From Haemophilus parainfluenzae (GTDB lineage Bacteria; Pseudomonadota; Gammaproteobacteria; Enterobacterales; Pasteurellaceae): a stretch of 64,000 nucleotides of DNA. A model generated the notes under the pieces. The model did no database searches, was not told the origin of the DNA, and was given only the letters and a program-made list of their open reading frames with translations. Position numbers and translations under genes: made by a program. Location of the stretch: positions 1,178,001-1,242,000 of the forward strand of contig NZ_CP063117.1 in the NCBI RefSeq assembly GCF_014931375.1, in the 5' to 3' direction. Shown here piece after piece: positions 1-9,624 of the stretch; the stretch's first letter is position 1, and every line of letters starts with the position of its first letter.

Positions 1-269
1 TTGTGGATTTAGGCTATAAAATTGGTGTAGGTGGTACCATTACTTATGAACGCGCGAATAAAACGCGCCAAGCGATTGCGAAGTTACCATTAGAGGCGTT
101 GGTGTTAGAAACGGATACGCCTGATATGCCCGTGTTTGGCTTTCAAGGACAACCTAATCGACCAGAGCGGATAGTTCACACCTTTGAGGCATTATGCCGT
201 TTAAGAAGTGAAAATGCTGAAGTCATTAAAGAAACGGCTTGGCAAAATAGCTTAACCTTATTCGGTTAA
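1..269 (+). CDS. TatD-family metal-dependent hydrolase, C-terminal part (cut by window start)
   Basis: Only the last 88 or so codons are present; the reading frame is open to the left edge, so the 5' part lies outside the window. The fragment carries the family's C-terminal metal-site motif (L-E-T-D-T-P-D at about residues 35-41 of the fragment) followed by the usual N-R-P-E-R helix. TatD-type proteins are metal-dependent nucleases/hydrolases of the TIM-barrel amidohydrolase fold; the sequence looks closest to the YjjV branch, but the fragment is too short to be certain. Its stop codon overlaps the stop of convergent nrdG by a few bases. Confidence 0.85.
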   Translation, partial: VDLGYKIGVGGTITYERANKTRQAIAKLPLEALVLETDTPDMPVFGFQGQPNRPERIVHTFEALCRLRSENAEVIKETAWQNSLTLFG

Positions 270-733
270 ACCTTAAAACGATAAATCACTTGATTGACTG
301 AACCACGCCAAACTAAGCTTGGGTCAGCCTGTTCTTGTATAAATTTTCCATCAATAAGCACGTCAATATAAGGCAACATTTGACGTTGATAATCATCCAG
401 TTCATCCAGTTTATAACCCGTCCACACCCAAATATCCTTATCGGGACATTCTTTTTTTACACGTTGTACAAAAGGAAGTAAGGCTTCGACATTACGTGGA
501 TGCATCGGATCCCCACCAGAAAGTGTGAGCCCTTGACGTTTAATGCGCGTATCTTTTAAATCATTGATGATTTGTTGTTCCATCGTCTGATCAAATAATA
601 CGCCATTATCAAAAGACCAGCTCTTTTGATTGTAGCAACCACGGCAACCATGCGTACAACCGCTCACGAAAAGGGTACAACGGGTGCCTTCGCCATTTAC
701 AACATCAGTAGGGTAGTATTGGAGATAGTTCAT
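266..733 (-). CDS. nrdG: Anaerobic ribonucleoside-triphosphate reductase activating protein
   Basis: Radical-SAM activase that installs the glycyl radical on NrdD. With the start at 733 the protein is 155 aa, the normal NrdG size, and the iron-sulfur ligands fall at C26, C30 and C33 (C-T-H-G-C-R-G-C), as in E. coli. The open frame extends to 832, but that extension has no family resemblance and runs towards the ffs gene, so the internal ATG is preferred. nrdG is unlinked to nrdD here (nrdD lies about 10 kb away), unlike the nrdDG operon of enterobacteria. The upstream side faces the 4.5S RNA gene; no clear NrdR box was seen in front of it. Confidence 0.95.
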   Translation of the reverse strand: MNYLQYYPTDVVNGEGTRCTLFVSGCTHGCRGCYNQKSWSFDNGVLFDQTMEQQIINDLKDTRIKRQGLTLSGGDPMHPRNVEALLPFVQRVKKECPDKDIWVWTGYKLDELDDYQRQMLPYIDVLIDGKFIQEQADPSLVWRGSVNQVIYRFKV

Positions 734-854
734 GGTTTTTGCCTTAAAAGTGCGGTTGATTTTCTCGTCAAATTCACCGAATTGATAAATTAACCTTTGC
801 AATACCGAGCCAATTCTTGCATAATAGCCCACCTAATCGCATTGCGATATCAAT

Positions 855-968
855 GGAAATCTTCTCGGTCTCTCGCAACGGTGTCCGGTTTACTCGGTCA
901 GGTTCGGAAGAAAGCAGCCAAAGTCGGAATTTCTGTGTGCCGAGAATAAGCTGGGAAGGTTTCCACCC
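855..968 (+). ncRNA. ffs: 4.5S RNA of the signal recognition particle
   Basis: The 114-nt stretch matches the architecture of E. coli 4.5S RNA. The 5' end (GGAAATCTTCTCGG) pairs with the 3' end (AAGGTTTCC). The apical SRP domain is recognisable by GGTCAGGTTCGGAAGAAAGC (near 898-917), containing the G-G-A-A-type tetraloop, and the following AGCAGCCAA. It binds Ffh to form the particle that targets membrane proteins co-translationally. Ends are set by pairing of the terminal helix; the precursor could be longer. An open frame over this stretch is not a gene. Confidence 0.92.
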
Positions 969-986
969 AACTTATCCTTTCTTATT

Positions 987-2717
987 TTACACTCGCTCTA
1001 CTAATTGTTTGAAGAACCCTTTTTCTAATTGCAATAATTCTGCATAAGTACCTTTTTCAATTAGCTTCGCTTCATCAATCACACAAAGTTCATCAAATTG
1101 CTCAATCGCCGTTAAGCGGTGAGTCACCATAATTAAGGTTTTATTCTCAGCATGGGCAAGAATCAAACGCAGAATTTGGCGTTCCGTTTCGCGATCTAAA
1201 CCTTCCGTTGGCTCATCTAATAATAAAATTGGTGCATCATTAAGCAAAATACGCGCTAAGCCCAAGCGACGTTGTTCTCCACCTGATAGTGGACGGCCGC
1301 CATCACCTAACCAAATATCTAAGCCTTGTTCTTGTTCCAACAATTTGCCTAAACCAACTTGATTTAACACCTCGATCATTTTTTCATCAGGAATATTGAC
1401 CGCACTTGCGAATTGCAGATTTTGATGAAGTGTATCGCTAAATACATGAACACGTTGCGTTAAAAAGCAGAATTGGCTGCGTAATGTATTTTCTGCATAA
1501 TCAGCAATTGGCTTGCCAGCAAGGAATAATTCTCCTTGATTGGCATCATAATTACGTACTAAAAGTTGTAATAGCGTAGATTTTCCGCTACCTGTTTTAC
1601 CTAAAATTGCGACTTTTTTACCTTTTTGAATGGTTAAATTCAAATTTTCTAAAGCACGATTTTGACGTTCAGGATAAGTAAAAGAAAGATCTTTTGCTTC
1701 AATTAATGTAGTAGCGTTTTGATCGAACTCCGCTTTGCCATTAAAAGCTACTAATGGTTGTTGTTCGATAATATCTGTCACGCGTTCAGCTGACGCAATT
1801 ACTTGCCCGATATGTAAGAATGCCGAGCCTAATGGCATTAAGATTTCAAATGAGGCTAAGGCCGCAAAAGTGAATAGCGCAATAAATGCCATACGGTATT
1901 CATCGTTACCAAACTCCGCTTGTGAGCTAAACCACAACATTGCGGCAATAATCAAGCCATTTAAGAAGAGTGAAAGTGCGGTTGAAAATCCGCTTAAATT
2001 GGCTTCTTTTTGTTGGTCTGCTTGCCAGTTAGTTTCAGTTTTAGCCATGTTATCTTTCAATTTATCTTCAGCATTAAAGAGCAATAATTCCGCTTGCGCT
2101 TGGATAAATTCTAGGAATTGTGTGCGATAAAGTGCGCGTGAATACACGAGTTTATCACCGAATTTTTTACCCAGTTGGTAGAAAACGGTTGGAATAACCA
2201 ATACCAATAAAAGCAGACTCACACCTAGACCTAAGGCTAAAGGTACATTGACGAAACTTAGGCCAATACACATAGCTAGAATCACAAAAATAGCCGTAAT
2301 AAAAGGCGCAATTAAGCGGAGATAAAGACTATCGAGGGTATCCACATCAGACACTAAGCGGTTTAATAAATCGCTGTTACGGTAGCGATTTAACACCGCA
2401 GGGCTTAATGGAATAATCTTCTCAAAAACTTGTACCCGTAATTTAGCCAAGATGCGGAAAGTCGCATCGTGAGTGACCAACTTTTCGAAATAGCGGAAAA
2501 GGGTGCGACTGATGGCAAGTCCACGCACAGAGGCAGAAGGGTAGAAGAAATTAAATAACGTGCCAAGACCTGCAATAGCCGTTGCGGCTAAAAACCAACC
2601 AGATGTGGTCAGCAAGCCTATGCTAGATGCAAGGCCTGTAATCATCAAAACTAAGCCTAAAAATAAAGGCAACTTGGCGAATTTAAATAAACGTAAAAAG
2701 GGAAGTAAAGCATGCAT
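987..2717 (-). CDS. cydC: Heterodimeric thiol reductant ABC exporter, subunit CydC
   Basis: Permease-ATPase half-transporter, 576 aa, that with CydD exports glutathione/cysteine to the periplasm and is needed for cytochrome bd assembly. The N-terminal 300 residues form six predicted membrane segments. The C-terminal ATPase has Walker A G-K-T-G-S-G-K-S-T at 373-381, signature L-S-G-G-E-Q at about 477-482, then the Walker B LLLDEPTEG. The start codon overlaps the cydD stop by one base (TAATG), so the pair is translationally coupled. Confidence 0.97.
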   Translation of the reverse strand: MHALLPFLRLFKFAKLPLFLGLVLMITGLASSIGLLTTSGWFLAATAIAGLGTLFNFFYPSASVRGLAISRTLFRYFEKLVTHDATFRILAKLRVQVFEKIIPLSPAVLNRYRNSDLLNRLVSDVDTLDSLYLRLIAPFITAIFVILAMCIGLSFVNVPLALGLGVSLLLLVLVIPTVFYQLGKKFGDKLVYSRALYRTQFLEFIQAQAELLLFNAEDKLKDNMAKTETNWQADQQKEANLSGFSTALSLFLNGLIIAAMLWFSSQAEFGNDEYRMAFIALFTFAALASFEILMPLGSAFLHIGQVIASAERVTDIIEQQPLVAFNGKAEFDQNATTLIEAKDLSFTYPERQNRALENLNLTIQKGKKVAILGKTGSGKSTLLQLLVRNYDANQGELFLAGKPIADYAENTLRSQFCFLTQRVHVFSDTLHQNLQFASAVNIPDEKMIEVLNQVGLGKLLEQEQGLDIWLGDGGRPLSGGEQRRLGLARILLNDAPILLLDEPTEGLDRETERQILRLILAHAENKTLIMVTHRLTAIEQFDELCVIDEAKLIEKGTYAELLQLEKGFFKQLVERV

Positions 2718-4477
2718 TATTGAATATCCTCTTTTCGTTGAGCCAATAATTCGGCAAAGAAGCCTTGATCTTTTAATTGGTTGAAATGGCCTTGTTGAAC
2801 AATTTCACCTTCTTGCATCACTAAAATGTTGTCGCATTGTTTTAGATCTTCAATGCGGTGTGTGATCATTAAGGTGGTTTGGTTATGGCTCATTTCTGCA
2901 AGGGCAGCAAGTACCAGATTTTCAGACTGAGCATCAAGGCTAGCCGTTGGCTCATCAAGTAATAATAAATTGCCTTTGCGTAGTAAAGCGCGAGCGATAG
3001 CTAAGCGTTGCGCTTGGCCTACGGATACCCCTATCCCACCATCTTTAATTTCACTATCTAAGCCTAATTTGTCGGTAAACTCTTTCGCTTGCGCAGAAAT
3101 CAAGGCTTGTTCAATTTGCTCATCAGTTGCTTGAATATCACCTAAAAGTAGATTTTCTTTGATGCTACCTTGTAGTAGTAATGGGTTTTGACCTACCCAC
3201 GCAATTTGTTTGCGCCAGTCGCTTAAACGGCTTTGATTAAGTTCTACACCGTTAATTTTTAAGCTACCTTCATAAGGCAAGAAACCGAGTAATACATTGA
3301 TTAAAGAGGTTTTTCCTGCGCCACTTTGGCCCACAAGTGCAATATGGCTTTCTTTCGGAATATGGAATGAAAGAGGCTTAGTTAATGGTTGACCTTGTGG
3401 AGAAAGCGCCACTAAATTTTCAGCCTGAATCTCGACCGCACTTTGTGCTGGAATTTGTTCATTTCCTTGATGTGCAATTAAATAATCCGCTTCTAAGAAA
3501 TCGACAATGGCATCAGCTGCACCAATACCAGCTGCACGATCGTGATAGTAAGTTCCGAGATCACGCAATGGTTGATAAAACTCTGGTGCAAGAATTAAGC
3601 AGAAAAAGCCGGTAAATAAGGTCAGCGTGGTGCCATAAGTACCAAATTCGACTTGACCTAAATAGCTAAAACCAAAATACACCGCCATTAAAGCAATGGA
3701 AATGGAGGTGAAAAACTCTAACACGGCAGAAGAGAGAAACGCCATTTTAAGTACTGTCATGGTCGTTTCACGGAAGTCTTCCGTTGTGTTTTCAATATGT
3801 TGAGTTTGTTCTGAAGTGCGGTTGAAAAGACGCAAGGTTTCTAAACCGCGTAAGCGATCCAAGAATTGTGCACTCAAGCGAGAAAGGGTAGCCATATTTT
3901 TTTGGCTGCTATCTGCTGCGGCAATCCCTACCAGAATCATAAAAATTGGTACAAGCGGTGCAGTGACCATCAAAATCAGTCCAGCCGCCCAGTTGAGCGG
4001 GAATACGGCAATTAAAATCACCATTGGTACAATAGCCGATAAACTTTGTTGTGGTAAGAAACGCGCATAGAAGTTATGCAGATTTTCCACTTGTTCAAGC
4101 ATGATACTTGCCCAGCTTCCGGCTGGTTTGTTATTGATGGTTGCGGGACCAACTTGATGGATTTTATCTAAAATCTTTTGACGCATGTGATTTCGTAGTA
4201 ATCGACCTGCTTTAAAACCAATTTTTTCGCGTAGCCATAAAATGATCGCACGTAAAGCAAAAGTGATGATTAATGCAATAAAATAGGGAACCAGTTCAGC
4301 GTGATCGACATGTTGCATAATGAGCTTGTCGAGCAATGTCGCAAGAAAATAGGTTTGAACCACCAGAATTAAGGAGGAAAGTGTGGCAAGGGCAATATTG
4401 GTGCGCATTAATTTTTTAACAGGTTGTTGCTGCGCACGAAGCCATTTTTGTAAATATTTTTGGCGAAGTTTGTCCAT
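2717..4477 (-). CDS. cydD: Heterodimeric thiol reductant ABC exporter, subunit CydD
   Basis: Partner of CydC, 586 aa, first gene of the pair. The membrane domain covers roughly residues 20-320. The ATPase domain has Walker A G-Q-S-G-A-G-K-T-S at 383-391 and the CydD-type variant signature S-V-G-Q-A-Q instead of LSGGQ, as in the E. coli protein. It lies directly downstream of trxB on the same strand, separated by a terminator-like hairpin, which groups thiol export with thioredoxin reduction. A 12-bp palindrome (4488-4499) covers the putative ribosome binding site. Confidence 0.97.
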   Translation of the reverse strand: MDKLRQKYLQKWLRAQQQPVKKLMRTNIALATLSSLILVVQTYFLATLLDKLIMQHVDHAELVPYFIALIITFALRAIILWLREKIGFKAGRLLRNHMRQKILDKIHQVGPATINNKPAGSWASIMLEQVENLHNFYARFLPQQSLSAIVPMVILIAVFPLNWAAGLILMVTAPLVPIFMILVGIAAADSSQKNMATLSRLSAQFLDRLRGLETLRLFNRTSEQTQHIENTTEDFRETTMTVLKMAFLSSAVLEFFTSISIALMAVYFGFSYLGQVEFGTYGTTLTLFTGFFCLILAPEFYQPLRDLGTYYHDRAAGIGAADAIVDFLEADYLIAHQGNEQIPAQSAVEIQAENLVALSPQGQPLTKPLSFHIPKESHIALVGQSGAGKTSLINVLLGFLPYEGSLKINGVELNQSRLSDWRKQIAWVGQNPLLLQGSIKENLLLGDIQATDEQIEQALISAQAKEFTDKLGLDSEIKDGGIGVSVGQAQRLAIARALLRKGNLLLLDEPTASLDAQSENLVLAALAEMSHNQTTLMITHRIEDLKQCDNILVMQEGEIVQQGHFNQLKDQGFFAELLAQRKEDIQ

Positions 4478-4545
4478 TGTTTTTATTTATCCTAGGATAG
4501 GATGAGTTGGATGGAGGATTAAAAAATCTACCTTTGAAAAATAAT

Positions 4546-4574
4546 AGGTGCGTGAAACCTTGTTTTACGCACCT
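4546..4574 (-). terminator. Terminator downstream of trxB
   Basis: Inverted repeat AGGTGCGT/ACGCACCT, eight pairs with a 13-base loop, followed on the minus strand by an AT-rich run (ATTATTTTTC). It sits between the trxB stop and the cydD start. Confidence 0.7.
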
Positions 4575-4594
4575 TACATGAGAATTTAGCGCAC

Positions 4595-5599
<1,005 letters not shown>

Positions 5600-5637
5600 T
5601 TATAAAGCCTTCATGCATAAAAAAATAGTTGATCGTA

Positions 5638-6495
5638 TTAGTAAAGCAATGAATACAGCAATCGGCGATATTTATTGGTGATAGGATCTGCATTGCCAAT
5701 GGCTGATAAAATAGATAAAAACTGTTGTTTTACTTCACCATTTTCCGCAGAAAGATCTTGTTTAAGAATGCTAAATGATAAGTCCAATGCTTCTTCGTTT
5801 CGATTGGCTTGATGTAGCTGAACTGCCAATTTCAACGCAATCTCAGGCGTTGGATTTTTCGCATAATCCGCTTGTAATTGCTGAATTTCTGGCGTATCAG
5901 CTGCTTTAATTAAAAGCTCAATCTGCGCCTGTAATCCATGCCAACGGCTGTCGCGATCCTGAATAGGAATTTGAGCTAAAATATCTGCTGCAGGCTCTGT
6001 TTTTTTCATGGCGATATAGGTTTCTGCATAAAGTAATGCCACATCGCTGTTTTTCTTATCTGAAAGCTCCCAGGCATCTTTCAGTAGTGGAAGGGCTGAG
6101 TCGTAATCTTCCACTTGTAAAAAATCTAAAGCTTTTTGGAATTTTAAATCTTCTTCTTTTGGCAAAATCGCACTCAAACGTTGCAATAAACTGGCTTCAT
6201 CTAATGCACCAGGGAATGCATCTATTGCTTGAGCCTCTTTGAAAAGATAGGTCGTAGGCAATGCTTGAATACGAAATTGAGCAGCAATCATTTGCTCTGT
6301 TTCACAATTGACTAAGCCGAGGATAAATTGCCCTTGGTGTTGTTCTGCGACACGTTGTAAGACTTTTGCAAAATCTGCCGATTCTTGATGGCTTGGTGCA
6401 TAAAAGTTAATGACAAGTGGCGTTTCAACAGAACGTTGCAACGTTTCAGTAAGATTTTGTTCGTTGAGCTCAACGAAGAAAGGTAAATCTGCCAT
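5638..6495 (-). CDS. cnoX: Thioredoxin-domain co-chaperone of the CnoX/YbbN family
   Basis: 285 aa: an N-terminal thioredoxin fold (about 1-110) followed by helical TPR-like repeats (about 115-285), the layout of E. coli CnoX, a holdase that passes substrates to GroEL and DnaK and forms mixed disulfides under hypochlorous acid. The usual CxxC position reads S-H-Q-E (35-38), so there is no cysteine at the classic active site. One cysteine (C64) is retained in the V-N-C-E-T motif where E. coli has its second redox cysteine. It sits just upstream of trxB on the same strand. Confidence 0.88.
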   Translation of the reverse strand: MADLPFFVELNEQNLTETLQRSVETPLVINFYAPSHQESADFAKVLQRVAEQHQGQFILGLVNCETEQMIAAQFRIQALPTTYLFKEAQAIDAFPGALDEASLLQRLSAILPKEEDLKFQKALDFLQVEDYDSALPLLKDAWELSDKKNSDVALLYAETYIAMKKTEPAADILAQIPIQDRDSRWHGLQAQIELLIKAADTPEIQQLQADYAKNPTPEIALKLAVQLHQANRNEEALDLSFSILKQDLSAENGEVKQQFLSILSAIGNADPITNKYRRLLYSLLY

Positions 6496-6578
6496 TTTTA
6501 TTCCTTCATAAATGGAAAATGATGCCTGATTTTAACAAAGTGCGGTCAGTTTTAGAAATGTTTTACAGGAAAAGAAAA

Positions 6579-6597
6579 GGGCAGTGTTAATCTGCCC
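6579..6597 (-). terminator. Terminator of the purine permease gene
   Basis: GGGCAG/CTGCCC hairpin followed on the minus strand by TTTTCTTTTCC, 12 bases after the stop codon. Confidence 0.75.
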
Positions 6598-6608
6598 TTA
6601 TTCGCTAT

Positions 6609-7925
6609 CTATTTTGATTCTTTTGTTTCTTCCACTTTATCTTCAGGAAGTACGAGGTTAAGAATTAAGGCAAGTAATGAACCTACGGTAATGCCTGAAC
6701 CGAGCACTTCTTTGAAAAAGTGCGGTAATTTATCAAGCAATTCTGGACGAGTCGTCACGGCTAAGCCACAGCCAATAGAAATGGCAATGATTAAACCATT
6801 GCGTTTACTACGTGCGACTTTATCCAACATTTGAATACCCGCAGCGATAATCATCGCGAACATCATTAAGCCTGCACCACCTAATACTGGTAATGGAATT
6901 GATACAATTAATGCACCGAATACAGGGAATAAGCCCGCTAGTGCTAGAAGCACACCGGTTAGCGCAACCACGTGACGACTTGCCACGCCAGTTAGAGAAA
7001 TGACTCCAATGTTTTGTGAGAATGAAGAGAATGGTGTGGTGGACATAATGGCGGCTAAAGCAGAGCCTAAACCATCGGCTAAAACCCCGCCGCGTAAATG
7101 TCTGCCGGTGATTTCGGTTTTGGTAGCATTACCTAGGGCTAAGAAGTTACCACTTGATTCAACGATCGTCACTAAATAGGCAATAGACATACCGATAATG
7201 CCTGAAATTGGGAAGGCTAAACCAAAGTGTAGTGGTTGTGGAATCGCGAAAGTTTGTGCTTGTTTTACGCCTTCAAAGCTTACCCAGCCCATAGCTAAAC
7301 AAACGATATAACCAGTCATCATCCCAATAACGATGGCGGCAGCAGAGAAAATCCCTTTACCCCATTGCACGAGAGCGACCACGATCACTAAGACAAAGCT
7401 TGCCATCATTAAATTTTCTGGCGTCGCATAATTCGCATCACCACGTTGACCACCTGCAAACCAGTCAACGGCAACTGGAATCAGGCTTAAGCCGATCATC
7501 ATAACGACAGTTCCCGTCACAAGTGGTGGGAATAATTTACGAATATAGGGCATGAAAAAGCTGCCGATAATCATCACTAATGAACCAATGAGAGAAGAGC
7601 CTAATATACCAGCGATGCCATATTCACTGAAACCAATGGCAAGTGCAGCAGCAACGAAAGTAAAACTGGTCCCCATTACACTTGGTAAACGAATACCAAT
7701 AGGCCCCAAGCCTTTACATTGGATAACGGTCACTACGCCGGAAATGAGCAGGGCCGCATTCACTAGCGTAATGGTATCTTCAGTCGGTAATTTTAAGACG
7801 TTACCAATGACTAATGGTACGGCAATAATTCCCCCTAGTGCGGCAAGTAAATGCTGTGCGGCAAGAAGTAAACTCAATCCGAAAGGTGGTTTGTCTTCCA
7901 CCGTATAAAGCAAGTTGTTATTCAT
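6609..7925 (-). CDS. Nucleobase:cation symporter-2 (NAT) family permease, probably xanthine/purine
   Basis: 438-aa membrane protein with about 14 hydrophobic segments. The NAT signature Q-N-x-G-x-x-x-x-T-G is at 304-313 (Q-N-I-G-V-I-S-L-T-G), and the conserved transport glutamate lies in V-E-S-S-G near 256. The signature followed by V-A-S-R resembles xanthine/urate carriers (XanQ, UacT) rather than uracil carriers, so a purine substrate is the best inference. A near-perfect PurR operator in its promoter supports a purine role. Monocistronic: terminators lie on both sides. Confidence 0.88.
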   Translation of the reverse strand: MNNNLLYTVEDKPPFGLSLLLAAQHLLAALGGIIAVPLVIGNVLKLPTEDTITLVNAALLISGVVTVIQCKGLGPIGIRLPSVMGTSFTFVAAALAIGFSEYGIAGILGSSLIGSLVMIIGSFFMPYIRKLFPPLVTGTVVMMIGLSLIPVAVDWFAGGQRGDANYATPENLMMASFVLVIVVALVQWGKGIFSAAAIVIGMMTGYIVCLAMGWVSFEGVKQAQTFAIPQPLHFGLAFPISGIIGMSIAYLVTIVESSGNFLALGNATKTEITGRHLRGGVLADGLGSALAAIMSTTPFSSFSQNIGVISLTGVASRHVVALTGVLLALAGLFPVFGALIVSIPLPVLGGAGLMMFAMIIAAGIQMLDKVARSKRNGLIIAISIGCGLAVTTRPELLDKLPHFFKEVLGSGITVGSLLALILNLVLPEDKVEETKESK

Positions 7926-7955
7926 TTGGTTTCCCTAAGTAAAAAAATTGTGCGA

Positions 7956-7993
7956 ATTATACGTTAATTTTTATTTCAGGCAAACGTTTGCGT
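7956..7993 (-). promoter_or_regulatory. Promoter with PurR operator for the purine permease
   Basis: AGGCAAACGTTTGCGT at 7978-7993 matches the PurR consensus ACGCAAACGTTTGCGT at 15 of 16 positions. On the minus strand a perfect TATAAT lies at 7961-7956, and the operator covers the -35 region 17 bases further upstream (TTTGCC at 7984-7979). This geometry predicts repression by PurR with hypoxanthine or guanine as co-repressor. Confidence 0.85.
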
Positions 7994-8007
7994 AAACAAA
8001 ATAAAAA

Positions 8008-8045
8008 AAGTGCGGTTAAAAATCATCTTATTTTTAACCGCACTT
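8008..8045 (-). terminator. Paired-uptake-sequence terminator after the DASS transporter
   Basis: 16-bp perfect stem, AAGTGCGGTTAAAAAT with its complement, loop of 6. Each arm contains a complete uptake signal core. On the minus strand it ends in a run of T. Confidence 0.85.
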
Positions 8046-8060
8046 ATTAGGTTTTAAAGG

Positions 8061-9458
8061 TTACATCCAGAAGAGATAAGCGATTGTCCCGATAATTAGC
8101 ATACAGGTTAAATCAATAAATTTACCCACGCGGATCATTTCGGATTGTTTAACAAAACCTGTCGAGTACACAATCGCATTTGGTGGTGTCCCGACCGGCA
8201 TCATAAAGGCACAAGACGCTCCTAGGCCGATAATCATCGCAAAACCAAGCGGTGGCATATTCAGTGCTTGTGCGATGGAAATAAAGATAGGGACAAGTAA
8301 GGCCGCACTTGCAGTGTTTGACGTAAACTCAGTTAAGCAGACAATAAAGGCTGCAACAATTAATGCCATCACATAGTAGTGACCGCCTTCAATGATGAAG
8401 ACAATACCATCTGCCATGATTTTACTTGCACCAGACTGAGTTAATACCGAGCTTAAGGTTAAACCGCCACCGAAGAGGAACAGCACGCCCCATTCTGTAT
8501 TTTCTTGTACTTGTTTCCAACTTGTGATCCCAGTTACACAAATGACAATTGCTGCGGAGAGTGCAACCATACTGTCAAAACTACCAATTGGTTTTGGTAA
8601 GCCTAATAATTGAGAAATAATAGGGTTAAGGTATCCACCAAAAATCCAAAGAATCGCTACGGTGATAAAAATGACCAAGGTTAAAACACGTTGTTTAGTC
8701 ATGTGAATTTTTTCAAATTCAGCAGCAAAATGAAGGCCTAATTTGGGTTTAAATACAAGATATAACCAACCAATAATAAGCGGGAATAAAATTAACATGA
8801 CTGGCGTGCCATACATTAACCAGTCAGCAAAGTCTAAATGGAGCTGTGAAGCGGCAATGGCATTAGGCGGGCTTCCCACAAGTGTTCCCATTCCACCGAT
8901 GGTCGCACTATAAGCGATCCCTAAAAGTACGAAGACATAAGTATTATGTTCTTCTTTTTGATCTAATTGACTCAGAATGGTCATTGAAAGCGGAATCATC
9001 ATCGCGGCAGTTGCTGTATTACTCATCCACATAGATAAAAATGCTGTAGCTAAGAAAAGGTAAAGCACCGCAACAAAGAGACGACCTTTTGCTAATTGCA
9101 TGATTTTATTAGAAATCATTTTGTCGATCTTTTGCACATTTAATGCGGTAGCAATCGCAAAACCACCAAAGAATAAGAAAATGGTAGGATCAGCAAAGGC
9201 AACAAGCGCCTCACGACTATTTACCAATCCGAGTAATACCGACAAAATAGGAACAAATAGCGCCGTGATAGTCACGTTTACCGCTTCTGTTAACCATAAA
9301 ATCGCCACGAATGCCAATAATGCTAAGCCTTTATTGGCAGCAGGCTCAAAAGGAAGAATGTTTAATAAAACAAAAAAGAGAATCACATCAGCAAGGAATA
9401 CCACTGCATTTTTATTCCAAGCTTTAGATTGCGAGTCGGTAATGGGAGTTTGTTGCAT
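8061..9458 (-). CDS. DASS/SLC13-family anion:sodium symporter
   Basis: 465 aa, strongly hydrophobic. The two S-N-T sodium/substrate motifs of the divalent anion:sodium symporter family are at 146-148 (M-S-N-T-A) and 380-382 (T-S-N-T-A). They are paired with G-S-P-P-N-A-I near 195 and G-T-P-P-N-A-I near 428, the inverted-repeat signature of VcINDY-type carriers. Substrates in this family are C4-dicarboxylates, citrate or sulfate; the sequence alone does not decide. The ribosome site AGGA lies within a tandem AT-rich repeat immediately before the ATG. Confidence 0.9.
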   Translation of the reverse strand: MQQTPITDSQSKAWNKNAVVFLADVILFFVLLNILPFEPAANKGLALLAFVAILWLTEAVNVTITALFVPILSVLLGLVNSREALVAFADPTIFLFFGGFAIATALNVQKIDKMISNKIMQLAKGRLFVAVLYLFLATAFLSMWMSNTATAAMMIPLSMTILSQLDQKEEHNTYVFVLLGIAYSATIGGMGTLVGSPPNAIAASQLHLDFADWLMYGTPVMLILFPLIIGWLYLVFKPKLGLHFAAEFEKIHMTKQRVLTLVIFITVAILWIFGGYLNPIISQLLGLPKPIGSFDSMVALSAAIVICVTGITSWKQVQENTEWGVLFLFGGGLTLSSVLTQSGASKIMADGIVFIIEGGHYYVMALIVAAFIVCLTEFTSNTASAALLVPIFISIAQALNMPPLGFAMIIGLGASCAFMMPVGTPPNAIVYSTGFVKQSEMIRVGKFIDLTCMLIIGTIAYLFWM

Positions 9459-9496
9459 ATATTTTTTCCTATATATTTTTTTCTATATATTTTAAG
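9457..9496. repeat. 14-bp tandem repeat over the leader of the DASS gene
   Basis: Three adjacent units begin ATATATTTTTTCCT, ATATATTTTTTTCT and ATATATTTTAAG on the + strand; the third is degraded. They cover the start codon, ribosome site and leader of the minus-strand gene. Confidence 0.6.
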
Positions 9497-9573
9497 AAGT
9501 TGGCGATTCTAGCATAAGTGTGTTTAATCAGAAAATAGGGAGGTACTAAAAATTGATTAGTATTAAAGCAAAG

Positions 9574-9603
9574 AGCGGTCAAAATCAGATATTTTTGACC
9601 GCT
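9574..9603 (-). terminator. Terminator of the uracil-glycosylase-like gene
   Basis: AGCGGTCAAAA/TTTTGACCGCT, 11 bp, followed on the minus strand by TTTGC and A/T sequence. The arms resemble an uptake sequence but read GAGCGGTC, so the functional core is changed. Confidence 0.65.
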
Positions 9604-9624
9604 TTTTATTCGTGGAATATTTGT

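Noticed and set aside
734..854. Possible FNR site before nrdG (TTGAT ... GTCAA)
   Set aside because: The spacing between half-sites is 6, not 4, so it does not fit FNR; the other candidate has only one good half.
817..1047. Open frame of 76 codons on the + strand
   Set aside because: It lies over the 4.5S RNA gene and the cydC end; no family resemblance and no ribosome site.
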